Source of the DNA: Actinomycetota bacterium
Lineage (GTDB): Bacteria; Actinomycetota; Actinomycetes; S36-B12; UBA5976
Direction of reading: 5' to 3'
DNA length: 6,404 bases
NCBI GenBank assembly: GCA_947476765.1
Contig: CANJRK010000053.1
Coordinates: 1-6,404 of the forward strand
Shown: piece after piece, positions 1-5,583 of the stretch
Numbering within the stretch: the first letter of the stretch is position 1
How the letters are laid out: each line of letters starts with the position of its first letter
Notes under the pieces: model-generated
Seen by the model: the letters and a program-made list of their open reading frames with translations, nothing else
Told to the model about the DNA's origin: nothing
Databases searched by the model: none
Translations under genes and position numbers: made by a program

Positions 1-1
1 A

Positions 2-433
2 ATGCAACCGCTATCAGCTAAGGGCACTTGGGCAGGCAAGCAGCCATTTGGAACTCCAAACCCAGAAAGATGGGATGGCTTAACTGCGGCATTAACGCGG
101 GCTGCCATTAAGCCGAAATGGTGGCGGGAGTTTTGGCGAAGTGTGCCACCAGTCTCGAAGGATTTAAATGCCACACCAGGTTTGATCACTAGCTTGGGCA
201 TCGGTGAAGCTCCAATTGGTCTGCAGGGAACTTTTAGTATCTGGCAAGACAATGACAGTATTACTGCATTCTCGGTTCGCCAGAAACCTCATGCGGCGGT
301 AATTGCTAGAACTCATGAAACTGGCTGGTACTCCGAAGAATTATTCGCCAGATTTAAAGTCACTAACTTGTCAGGTACATTCGCTGGAATCAACTTGGGA
401 AATATCTATAAAAACCGCAGTAGCCCATCATGA
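2..433 (+). CDS. crtA: CrtA-type carotenoid monooxygenase, C-terminal part (5' truncated by window edge)
   Basis: This is the C-terminal 143 residues of a protein resembling spheroidene monooxygenase CrtA, a haem-dependent enzyme that oxidises C2 of acyclic carotenoid ends. Visible family features are the PLSAKGTWAGKQPF segment at the left edge, LTRAAIKPKWWREFWRSVP (about residues 31-49), the GIGEAPIGLQGTFSIW block (66-81), a PHAAVIARTHETGWYSEELFARF block (96-118), and a short G-x-F-x-G tail. CrtA proteins are usually about 230-240 residues, so roughly 90-100 N-terminal residues lie before position 1. The ATG at 2-4 is almost certainly an internal methionine. The TGA stop at 431-433 overlaps the ATG of the next gene (ATGA), which indicates translational coupling. 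Next to a CruF hydratase and a glycosyltransferase, C2 hydroxylation or ketolation of a 1-hydroxy psi-end is the likely role. The family assignment is good; product specificity is inferred. Confidence 0.85.
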   Translation: MQPLSAKGTWAGKQPFGTPNPERWDGLTAALTRAAIKPKWWREFWRSVPPVSKDLNATPGLITSLGIGEAPIGLQGTFSIWQDNDSITAFSVRQKPHAAVIARTHETGWYSEELFARFKVTNLSGTFAGINLGNIYKNRSSPS

Positions 434-1203
434 CAAGTAAACATGGGAATTTAACGCTCCAGCTTTCGGCTGGTGCGGCGGCAATCACTGTTCTGGCAAA
501 TATTTCTTGGGCACTAGTTTCGGGGTCCACTCGCGATGCCTTAACCATTCTCGGAGTTTTAGCATTCGCAACTGCATCCGCACTGCACGCCACGGCTCGG
601 TACGGTTTGCAATTTTTGACAAGATTAATCACGATCGCAGTAATAGTTACTTTTCTAATTGAAGTGTTCGGTGTCAGTACTGGATTTCCATTTGGTAGCT
701 ACGAGTACGACCAGGTTCGACTTGGGCCAACTTTGCTGCAAGTACCGCTACTGATACCACTTGCTTGGTTCATGATGCTTTACCCAGTCTGGCTGGTCAC
801 CCAAGACCTAACTAAATCTAGAATCAAGGCCGTGCTCATCGGCGCACTACTAATGGCAACGTGGGATCTGTATCTCGATCCGCAAATGGTTAATGAAGGT
901 TATTGGACTTGGTTCAGTAGCGGTATCGCCACCACTGAAATTCCGATCTCAAATTTCTTTGGGTGGTTTGCTTCGGCTGCCCTGTTATTTGCTCTAGTTG
1001 GATTCAGCAAGCAACCAGCAGCTCGGGATGTATCAAACCTGGTGCCGTACGCATCCTTAATGTGGGTCTGGTTGGGAAATTTTTTGGTAAACGTTGTTCC
1101 AGTTTCGCCATTCTTTAACCAACCGGCCGTTGCTTGGTCGGGGTTAATCGGAATGGGCATTGTGCTATTTCCTTGGGTATGGGTCAAATGGCAACGACGT
1201 TAA
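430..1203 (+). CDS. cruF: CruF-type carotenoid 1,2-hydratase, integral membrane
   Basis: This 257-residue, very hydrophobic protein matches the CruF / bisanhydrobacterioruberin hydratase family (DUF422). Members add water across the C1-C2 double bond of a psi-end, giving a tertiary 1-hydroxyl. I count about seven or eight membrane segments, roughly at residues 12-30, 38-55, 63-82, 101-122, 133-148, 175-192, 205-224 and 233-253. Conserved-looking polar positions sit in the EVFGVSTGFPFGSYEY block (78-93), the TWDLYLDPQMV-x2-GYWTW block (145-161; D146, D150) and the NFFGWF motif (175-180). Length is normal for the family. The ATG overlaps the stop of the crtA-like gene (ATGA), and no clear Shine-Dalgarno sequence is seen, so re-initiation is the likely mode. 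CruF is characterised in Deinococcus (deinoxanthin) and in cyanobacteria (myxoxanthophyll), where it works before CrtD and a glycosyltransferase. The same partners follow here. Confidence 0.88.
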   Translation: MTSKHGNLTLQLSAGAAAITVLANISWALVSGSTRDALTILGVLAFATASALHATARYGLQFLTRLITIAVIVTFLIEVFGVSTGFPFGSYEYDQVRLGPTLLQVPLLIPLAWFMMLYPVWLVTQDLTKSRIKAVLIGALLMATWDLYLDPQMVNEGYWTWFSSGIATTEIPISNFFGWFASAALLFALVGFSKQPAARDVSNLVPYASLMWVWLGNFLVNVVPVSPFFNQPAVAWSGLIGMGIVLFPWVWVKWQRR

Positions 1204-2282
1204 TTCTTATCGCGGTAGTCATTTCTGGATTGTTGGCACTGCACGCAGCATTAAATAGTTTTTGGTTGATCAAGCCAGTTCCGGTTTCGATATCCGAAAC
1301 CGTATGCATTCTGATTCCAGCCCGAAATGAGGAGTTGAACATCTCCGAATGCGTATCCAGTGCCCTAAACCAAGAGATGTTAGCTAATTTTGAAGTTTTC
1401 GTTTTGGACGATGATTCAAGTGATGCAACGCTGCAAATGGTAAGTGGCATCCAGGACCCAAGACTTACTGTGATGTCAGGTGCAGCTGAATTACCTGCGG
1501 GTTGGCTTGGTAAGAATTGGGCGTGCCACCGATTGGCTGAAACAAAATCAGCAGATTACTTAGTCTTTTTAGATTGTGATGTGGCACTCGAAGCTACTGC
1601 GGTCGCTAGTGCGATTTCGGCCATGCAGAAGTACGAGTTGGATTTAGTTAGTCCTTACCCGCGCCAAATTGCCACCACTTCCCTAGCGCGTTTAGTGCAA
1701 CCACTTTTGCAATGGTCATGGCTGGCTACCGTGCCGCTTTATCTAACCAGGAACACTAGCCGATCGAGTTTGGCTGTTGCCAATGGCCAGTTCTTAGTTT
1801 GTAAAAATACTTCCTATCAATCCGCTGGCGGACATGCCTCGGTAAAGGCACAAGTATTTGATGACATTGAGTTACTCCGCAGTTTCTATCGATCTGGATT
1901 CACCGGCTCTGTGATTGATGGTTCCAAGATTGCGACATGTCATATGTATCGCACTGACCAAGATTTAATTTCTGGCTATGCAAAGAGTCTGTGGAAGGCA
2001 TTTGGCGGAATCTTTGGCACAATTTTTGTAAATGTGTTTTTCATATTTGTTTACTTGTTTCCACTAATGGGACTATTCACTGGACAGACCTGGTTAGCCG
2101 TGGCCGCTTTTGGCTTTGGCCTAATAAGTCGCCTGATTTCAGCAAAAGTCACGGGTAGTCGAGTCCTGCCCGAAATTTTGTGGCATCCAATTTCAATTCT
2201 GGCTTTTACGTGGCTCAATTGCGTCTCTTGGTGGCGCCACCTACGCGGAACTAACACTTGGAAGTCACGGGACCTAAAGTAA
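1188..2282 (+). CDS. Membrane-anchored family 2 glycosyltransferase, probable carotenoid glycosyltransferase (CruG/CruC-like)
   Basis: This 364-residue GT-A fold enzyme probably transfers a sugar from a nucleotide donor to a carotenoid hydroxyl on the inner membrane face. An N-terminal membrane helix (about 4-27) precedes the catalytic domain: ILIPARNEE (41-49), VLDDDSSD (72-79), GWLGKNWACH (105-114), the metal-binding FLDCDV (127-132; D129, D131), ANGQF (198-202) and FDDIELL (224-230) in the catalytic-base region. Hydrophobic segments at about 275-297, 301-317 and 328-346 close the protein. The QxxRW motif of processive synthases is not seen, consistent with single-sugar transfer. I chose the ATG at 1188, 16 nt inside cruF, because it sits just before the hydrophobic anchor. 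ATG 1179 is a close alternative, while the frame-opening ATG at 1134 would add a non-homologous-looking leader. In cyanobacteria CruF works with the glycosyltransferase CruG, and CruC glycosylates chlorobactene. HpnB-like enzymes are related, so the substrate rests on context. Confidence 0.8.
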   Translation: MATTLILIAVVISGLLALHAALNSFWLIKPVPVSISETVCILIPARNEELNISECVSSALNQEMLANFEVFVLDDDSSDATLQMVSGIQDPRLTVMSGAAELPAGWLGKNWACHRLAETKSADYLVFLDCDVALEATAVASAISAMQKYELDLVSPYPRQIATTSLARLVQPLLQWSWLATVPLYLTRNTSRSSLAVANGQFLVCKNTSYQSAGGHASVKAQVFDDIELLRSFYRSGFTGSVIDGSKIATCHMYRTDQDLISGYAKSLWKAFGGIFGTIFVNVFFIFVYLFPLMGLFTGQTWLAVAAFGFGLISRLISAKVTGSRVLPEILWHPISILAFTWLNCVSWWRHLRGTNTWKSRDLK

Positions 2283-2286
2283 GTGT

Positions 2287-3783
2287 GTGGCTAACGTAGT
2301 AGTAATTGGTGCGGGCATGGGCGGTATGGCCTGCGCGGCTCGGCTCGCCAGCAAGGGTCACGCCGTAACCGTTTTGGAACACAATGAAACCTGGGGCGGA
2401 AAATTAGGGGTAGTTTCCCAAGGCGGCCACGTTTTTGACACGGGTCCGAGCCTGCTGACACTGCCCGCGGTTTATCGAGACTTATTCCTTAAAACCGGTG
2501 CGGCCCTCGAAGACTCAATTGAATTAGTAGATCTAGAAACTGCGTTTAGATACCAGTTTGCTGATGGCACGGTACTAAAGATGCCGGGTGTCGGAATTGG
2601 TAGATGTGCCGAAGCTATTGGTGATGCCTTAGGTGGCGAAAGCGCTTTACAGTGGCGCGAGTTCATGCGTCGCGCTGCCAAAATGTGGGCCGTTACCCGC
2701 AAACCGTTTTTGGAGTCTGAGTTACATGGCATGAAAAGTTTGGTATCGATGTCGTGGCGAATAGGCGATCTACGAACCATTAGTCCAACTAAAACTTTAC
2801 GTGAAATGGCCCAGCACTACATTTCAGATCCCCGACTACTAACTCTGGTTGATCGGTATGCAACATACACAGGATCTGATCCCAGACAAGCCCCCGCTGC
2901 ACTAGCCACGGTTCCATACGTGGAACAGATGTTTGGGGCATATCACGTTTCTGGCGGGCTTCGCGAACTTGGCCGCGCGCTTTACCAAAGAGCAATTGAT
3001 TTGGGTGTCAATTTTGAGTTTTCCAGCACAGTAGAAAATATTGCAACTGAACCTAAAGTCTCAGGCGTGACATTGGTTGGTGGCAGATTTGTTTCAGCCG
3101 ACATAGTGGTGGCAAATGCTGATGCCAGTTTGGTCTACGGATCTTTGCTTAGTCATAGGGCGCAACAGCTAACTAGACCTGCGCGTAATTCACTAGCAAA
3201 ATCCACGCCATCACTTTCTGGATTTTCCATTTTGGTTGCGGTTAATGGCAAGACTCCTGACTTTGAACATCACAATGTCTTTTTTCCGCAAAATTATGAT
3301 GCTGAATTCGATTCGGTTTTTGGCTATACAAGCAAAGCAAAGCCAGTTGTTGATCCAACTATCTATATATGCTCGCCATCTGATTCAAAAATGACGCCTT
3401 ACAGGAAAGAATCCTGGTTCGTACTAGTCAATGCTCCCCGTCATGATGTGGCTGGTGGCATGGACTGGAATCAGCCAGAACTTAAGGAGAACTACGCCGA
3501 TCAAATTCTGCAAACTCTGGCCGCTCGTGGCGTGGACGTGACTAATCGAATTACATGGCAAGCGGCATCCTCACCTGCGGATTTGGAAAGAAACACTATG
3601 GCACCTGGCGGATCCATCTACGGAACTTCAAGTAATGGCATGCGTTCAGCTTTCTTGCGCCCCGAGAATGTAACCAAGATTCCAAATTTGTATTTAGTTG
3701 GCGGCTCATCACATCCAGGCGGAGGCTTGCCGCTCGTGGGGATGTCCGCTGAAATTGTTGCCAATCACATTGGCCGAGCTTAA
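2287..3783 (+). CDS. crtD: CrtD-like FAD-dependent carotenoid 3,4-desaturase (phytoene desaturase family)
   Basis: This 498-residue flavoprotein of the CrtI/CrtD/CrtN/CrtO family is full length. The N-terminal dinucleotide-binding fold reads VVVIGAGMGGMACAARL (4-20) with E31 ending the second strand, then GGKL (37-40) and FDTGPSLLTLP (50-60). The middle block YATYTGSDPRQAPAALATVPYVE (191-213) followed by VSGGLREL resembles 1-hydroxycarotenoid 3,4-desaturases more than the FQS-x-Y-x-G-x-SP form of the CrtI encoded at the right edge. The C-terminal FAD motif is NLYLVGGSSHPGGGLPLVGM (467-486). The GTG start at 2287 lies 4 nt after the glycosyltransferase stop and right before the Rossmann strand; only weak SD-like purines (around 2276-2283) precede it. 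CrtD usually acts after CruF/CrtC hydration, which fits the gene order. A CrtO-type ketolase or CrtN-like oxidase is the main alternative, because the family interconverts function easily. Family membership is near certain; the CrtD role is moderately supported. Confidence 0.75.
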   Translation: MANVVVIGAGMGGMACAARLASKGHAVTVLEHNETWGGKLGVVSQGGHVFDTGPSLLTLPAVYRDLFLKTGAALEDSIELVDLETAFRYQFADGTVLKMPGVGIGRCAEAIGDALGGESALQWREFMRRAAKMWAVTRKPFLESELHGMKSLVSMSWRIGDLRTISPTKTLREMAQHYISDPRLLTLVDRYATYTGSDPRQAPAALATVPYVEQMFGAYHVSGGLRELGRALYQRAIDLGVNFEFSSTVENIATEPKVSGVTLVGGRFVSADIVVANADASLVYGSLLSHRAQQLTRPARNSLAKSTPSLSGFSILVAVNGKTPDFEHHNVFFPQNYDAEFDSVFGYTSKAKPVVDPTIYICSPSDSKMTPYRKESWFVLVNAPRHDVAGGMDWNQPELKENYADQILQTLAARGVDVTNRITWQAASSPADLERNTMAPGGSIYGTSSNGMRSAFLRPENVTKIPNLYLVGGSSHPGGGLPLVGMSAEIVANHIGRA

Positions 3784-3796
3784 CTTCTTACTTCTT
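3783..3796. repeat. Two tandem copies of ACTTCTT across the convergent gene junction
   Basis: The heptamer ACTTCTT occurs at 3783-3789 and again at 3790-3796, without a gap. The array begins at the last base of the desaturase TAA (3781-3783) and contains the minus-strand stop (3788-3790) and the two terminal lysine codons of the minus-strand gene. It may be slippage that moved one stop codon, or chance. No hairpin or T-run terminator is visible here. Confidence 0.5.
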
Positions 3797-4429
3797 TAGC
3801 AACTTACGATAGGCGCGCATAAGTTGTGCAAATCCAATTAGCCCAACAACTGCCCAAGTTACTGTGGCAAAGGTAGCTAGCTCTGTTGCAGATGCCGGAT
3901 AGATTGCGCTAGCTAAAAGGAACATAACGCCTAACGCAATTCGAGTTGGCTTTTCGGCTGCAGTAATCGTTGCTACTTCGTGATGTCCCAAGCCGCCGGC
4001 TCGAGCGCGCATATATTCATGAACCAGCGCAAACGAGATTGCTAGAATTCCAATCTCAAGTGGCGCGCCAATTACGATGAACAATAATCCGATGCAGACG
4101 TCAACAATTCGATCCACTATGGCATCTAGGAAAGCTCCCCACTTAGTTGCCCGATTAGTTCGCACGGCGACTATGCCATCAAAGTTGTCGATAAAACCGA
4201 CTAGTAGGACTAACGCGCTCGCCAAGCCATATCTAGGATCATCCAGATTCACCAAATAGATAGCCGCCACCATCGGCACAATGGCACTTACTGTTATCAG
4301 GTTTGGGTTAAATCGAATAAATGGTGTGGCGCAACTAAATGCAATTCGCAACCAAATTCGCACCAGGCCCTTAGGCGCGCTTGAACCGTGCAGTCGAGAC
4401 CACTGTGCCAAGTACTCGTGGAAGGTCAT
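3788..4429 (-). CDS. CDP-alcohol phosphatidyltransferase family membrane protein
   Basis: This 213-residue membrane enzyme belongs to the family that transfers a phosphatidyl group from CDP-diacylglycerol to an alcohol in phospholipid synthesis (PgsA, PIP synthase and relatives). The signature is readable at residues 81-106 as D81-x2-D84-G85-x2-A88 ... G98-x3-D102-x3-D106, so all four metal-binding aspartates and both glycines are kept. The arginine normally after A88 is valine (V89), with an arginine at 90. An NPNLIT segment (41-46) and an AAEKPTRI segment (157-164) are also typical. About five or six membrane helices are apparent. The start is ATG at 4429; a possible SD (AGGTAG on the minus strand, about 12 nt upstream) is rather distant. 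The alcohol acceptor cannot be told from sequence. It points against the carotenoid genes, is convergent with crtD (4 nt between stops) and divergent from crtE, so it is probably not part of the pigment operon. Confidence 0.85.
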   Translation of the reverse strand: MTFHEYLAQWSRLHGSSAPKGLVRIWLRIAFSCATPFIRFNPNLITVSAIVPMVAAIYLVNLDDPRYGLASALVLLVGFIDNFDGIVAVRTNRATKWGAFLDAIVDRIVDVCIGLLFIVIGAPLEIGILAISFALVHEYMRARAGGLGHHEVATITAAEKPTRIALGVMFLLASAIYPASATELATFATVTWAVVGLIGFAQLMRAYRKLLKK

Positions 4430-4491
4430 GTCACTATTGTTCTACCTACTCAAATATTGCTGAACCCACCTAGGCTGAAAGTGCGCCATCC
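4430..4491. promoter_or_regulatory. 62-bp divergent intergenic region, expected to hold promoters for crtE and the phosphatidyltransferase
   Basis: This is the only true intergenic space in the window longer than a few bases. It lies between two outward-facing starts (4429 minus, 4492 plus), so both transcripts should begin here or inside the opposing gene. On the plus strand TAGGCT (4471-4476) fits the TANNNT pattern of actinobacterial -10 boxes, but no TTGACA-like hexamer sits 16-18 nt upstream. On the minus strand CAATAT (plus 4454-4459) is a weak -10-like sequence. CCTAGG (4469-4474) is a short palindrome. The region is likely regulatory by position; the individual boxes are weak. Confidence 0.5.
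4471..4476 (+). promoter_or_regulatory. Candidate -10 box (TAGGCT) for crtE-crtI
   Basis: TAGGCT matches the TANNNT actinobacterial -10 consensus. Transcription would start near 4482-4484, giving a leader of about 8-10 nt before the TTG start. The GAAAG at 4477-4481, the only SD-like sequence, would then lie upstream of the transcript, so this box and an SD-led start are mutually exclusive. No good -35 partner is seen. Confidence 0.25.
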
Positions 4492-4503
4492 TTGACTAGC
4501 GCA
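4482..4503 (+). promoter_or_regulatory. Small inverted repeat placing the crtE TTG start in its loop
   Basis: TGCGC (4482-4486) pairs perfectly with GCGCA (4499-4503), leaving a 12-nt loop that contains the TTG initiation codon at 4492-4494. A G-U pair (4481/4504) could extend it by one. A five-base stem is short and may be chance. If it forms in the mRNA, it would affect initiation at crtE. Confidence 0.2.
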
Positions 4504-5580
4504 TACCCTGAACTAGTGGACATTAACCCGCTGGACGTTGGTCGGCTGCGCGAGCGAGTGCAAGAAACGCTTGAAGAGTTTATAGATTCGCATCGCCAAT
4601 TAATGTCTGAGGTGTCCCCTGATACCTTGCCGCTAATTGATTCCTTGCAAGGATTAGTCTCTGGTGGCAAACGACTGCGACCGGCATTTGCATACTGGGG
4701 CTATCGCGCAGCTGGTGGAATTGACAGCGACGCTTTGCTAAAAGCATGTACCAGTCTTGAGTTATTGCAAGCCTGCGCCTTGATACATGATGACGTTATG
4801 GATGCAAGCGACACTCGTCGAGGTCAACCTGCTGTACATAAGCAATTCGAAGCCACGCACATAGCAAACTCTTGGTCTGGGAGCGCAAAACTATTTGGCG
4901 AGGGCTCCGCTATTTTGGTTGGTGATTTAGCGTTGTCGTGGGCTGATGAAATGCTGCTAACCAGTGGACTAGAAGCAGAACAAATCAATCGTGCAAAATC
5001 CATTTACGACATTATGCGAACTGAATTGATGAGTGGGCAATATCTAGATTTACTTGAGCAAGTTCGCGGCAACATTACGCAAGAACGTGCCGAAACTGTG
5101 ATTCGATACAAAAGTGCCAAGTACACCATCGAGCGGCCGCTACACATGGGTGCAACGATTGCGGGTGCAAGTGCGGATTTAATGAAAGTTTTGAGCAGAT
5201 ATGGTTTAGCACTTGGCGAGGCGTTTCAGCTGCGTGATGATCTGCTTGGCGTATTTGGTGATGCGGAAATTACAGGCAAACCTGCGGGCGATGATTTGCG
5301 TGAAGGCAAGCAAACTATGTTAATAGCCCATGCCTACGCCACAGCAACTTCGGCTGAAAAGAAATTTATTGACGAGCACTTGGGATCAGCGGATATAGCT
5401 GCCGCAACTATATCTGAACTTCAAAAGTTATTAATATCCTGCGGCGCGCAAGAATTTATCGAAACTCGAATTGCGCATTATTTAGCGAATGCCCTTAGTG
5501 CATTAGATGAGATCAGTGATCCTGATGCTCATTCTGCGCTTACCGCGCTTGCGGTTTTGGCTACTGAGAGAGCTGCCTGA
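4492..5580 (+). CDS. crtE: Geranylgeranyl diphosphate synthase (CrtE, trans-prenyltransferase)
   Basis: This 362-residue polyprenyl synthetase condenses isopentenyl diphosphate with allylic diphosphates to make geranylgeranyl diphosphate, the C20 precursor of phytoene. Visible motifs are GGKRLRP (58-64), the first aspartate-rich motif DDVMD (100-104) with its R-R pair (109-110), GQYLD (182-186), YKSAKYT (206-212), QLRDDLLGVFGD (246-257), and KPAGDDLREGK (263-273). The residues before the first DDxxD are small (C95, A96), consistent with a C20 rather than a shorter product. Length is normal for actinobacterial members. The start is TTG at 4492: an in-frame TAG at 4471-4473 rules out any earlier start, and no ATG or GTG precedes TTG. 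GTG 4516 would also keep all motifs. GAAAG at 4477-4481 may serve as a 10-nt-spaced SD. crtI follows 3 nt after the stop, so the two are co-transcribed. The product could also feed quinone or other isoprenoid synthesis. Confidence 0.93.
   Translation: MTSAYPELVDINPLDVGRLRERVQETLEEFIDSHRQLMSEVSPDTLPLIDSLQGLVSGGKRLRPAFAYWGYRAAGGIDSDALLKACTSLELLQACALIHDDVMDASDTRRGQPAVHKQFEATHIANSWSGSAKLFGEGSAILVGDLALSWADEMLLTSGLEAEQINRAKSIYDIMRTELMSGQYLDLLEQVRGNITQERAETVIRYKSAKYTIERPLHMGATIAGASADLMKVLSRYGLALGEAFQLRDDLLGVFGDAEITGKPAGDDLREGKQTMLIAHAYATATSAEKKFIDEHLGSADIAAATISELQKLLISCGAQEFIETRIAHYLANALSALDEISDPDAHSALTALAVLATERAA
5566..5572 (+). promoter_or_regulatory. Weak purine-rich ribosome binding site for crtI
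   Basis: GAGAGAG within the 3' end of crtE lies 11 nt before the crtI ATG at 5584. It is only a partial Shine-Dalgarno match, but it is among the clearest in a window where most starts have none. With a 3-nt gap to the crtE stop, coupling is likely to matter more. Confidence 0.35.
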
Positions 5581-5583
5581 TTT

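Noticed and set aside
1134..1187. Earlier ATG (1134) as the glycosyltransferase start
   Set aside because: It would extend the overlap with cruF to 70 nt and add a polar leader before the N-terminal membrane helix; ATG 1188 fits better.
3784..3830. Bidirectional terminator between the convergent genes
   Set aside because: Only 4 nt separate the stops and no stem followed by a T-run is visible on either strand near the junction.
4035..4057. Perfect 7-bp inverted repeat GAGATTG / CAATCTC with a 9-nt spacer
   Set aside because: It lies inside the phosphatidyltransferase coding sequence, has no T-run on either strand and is explained by the codons; not a terminator or operator on present evidence.
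4061..4070. GC-rich palindrome TGGCGCGCCA
   Set aside because: It is within coding sequence, single copy and short; a chance palindrome is the simplest reading.
4077..4463. Plus-strand open frames opposite the phosphatidyltransferase
   Set aside because: The minus-strand frame carries a complete CDP-alcohol transferase signature; the plus-strand peptides are low-complexity and unrecognisable.
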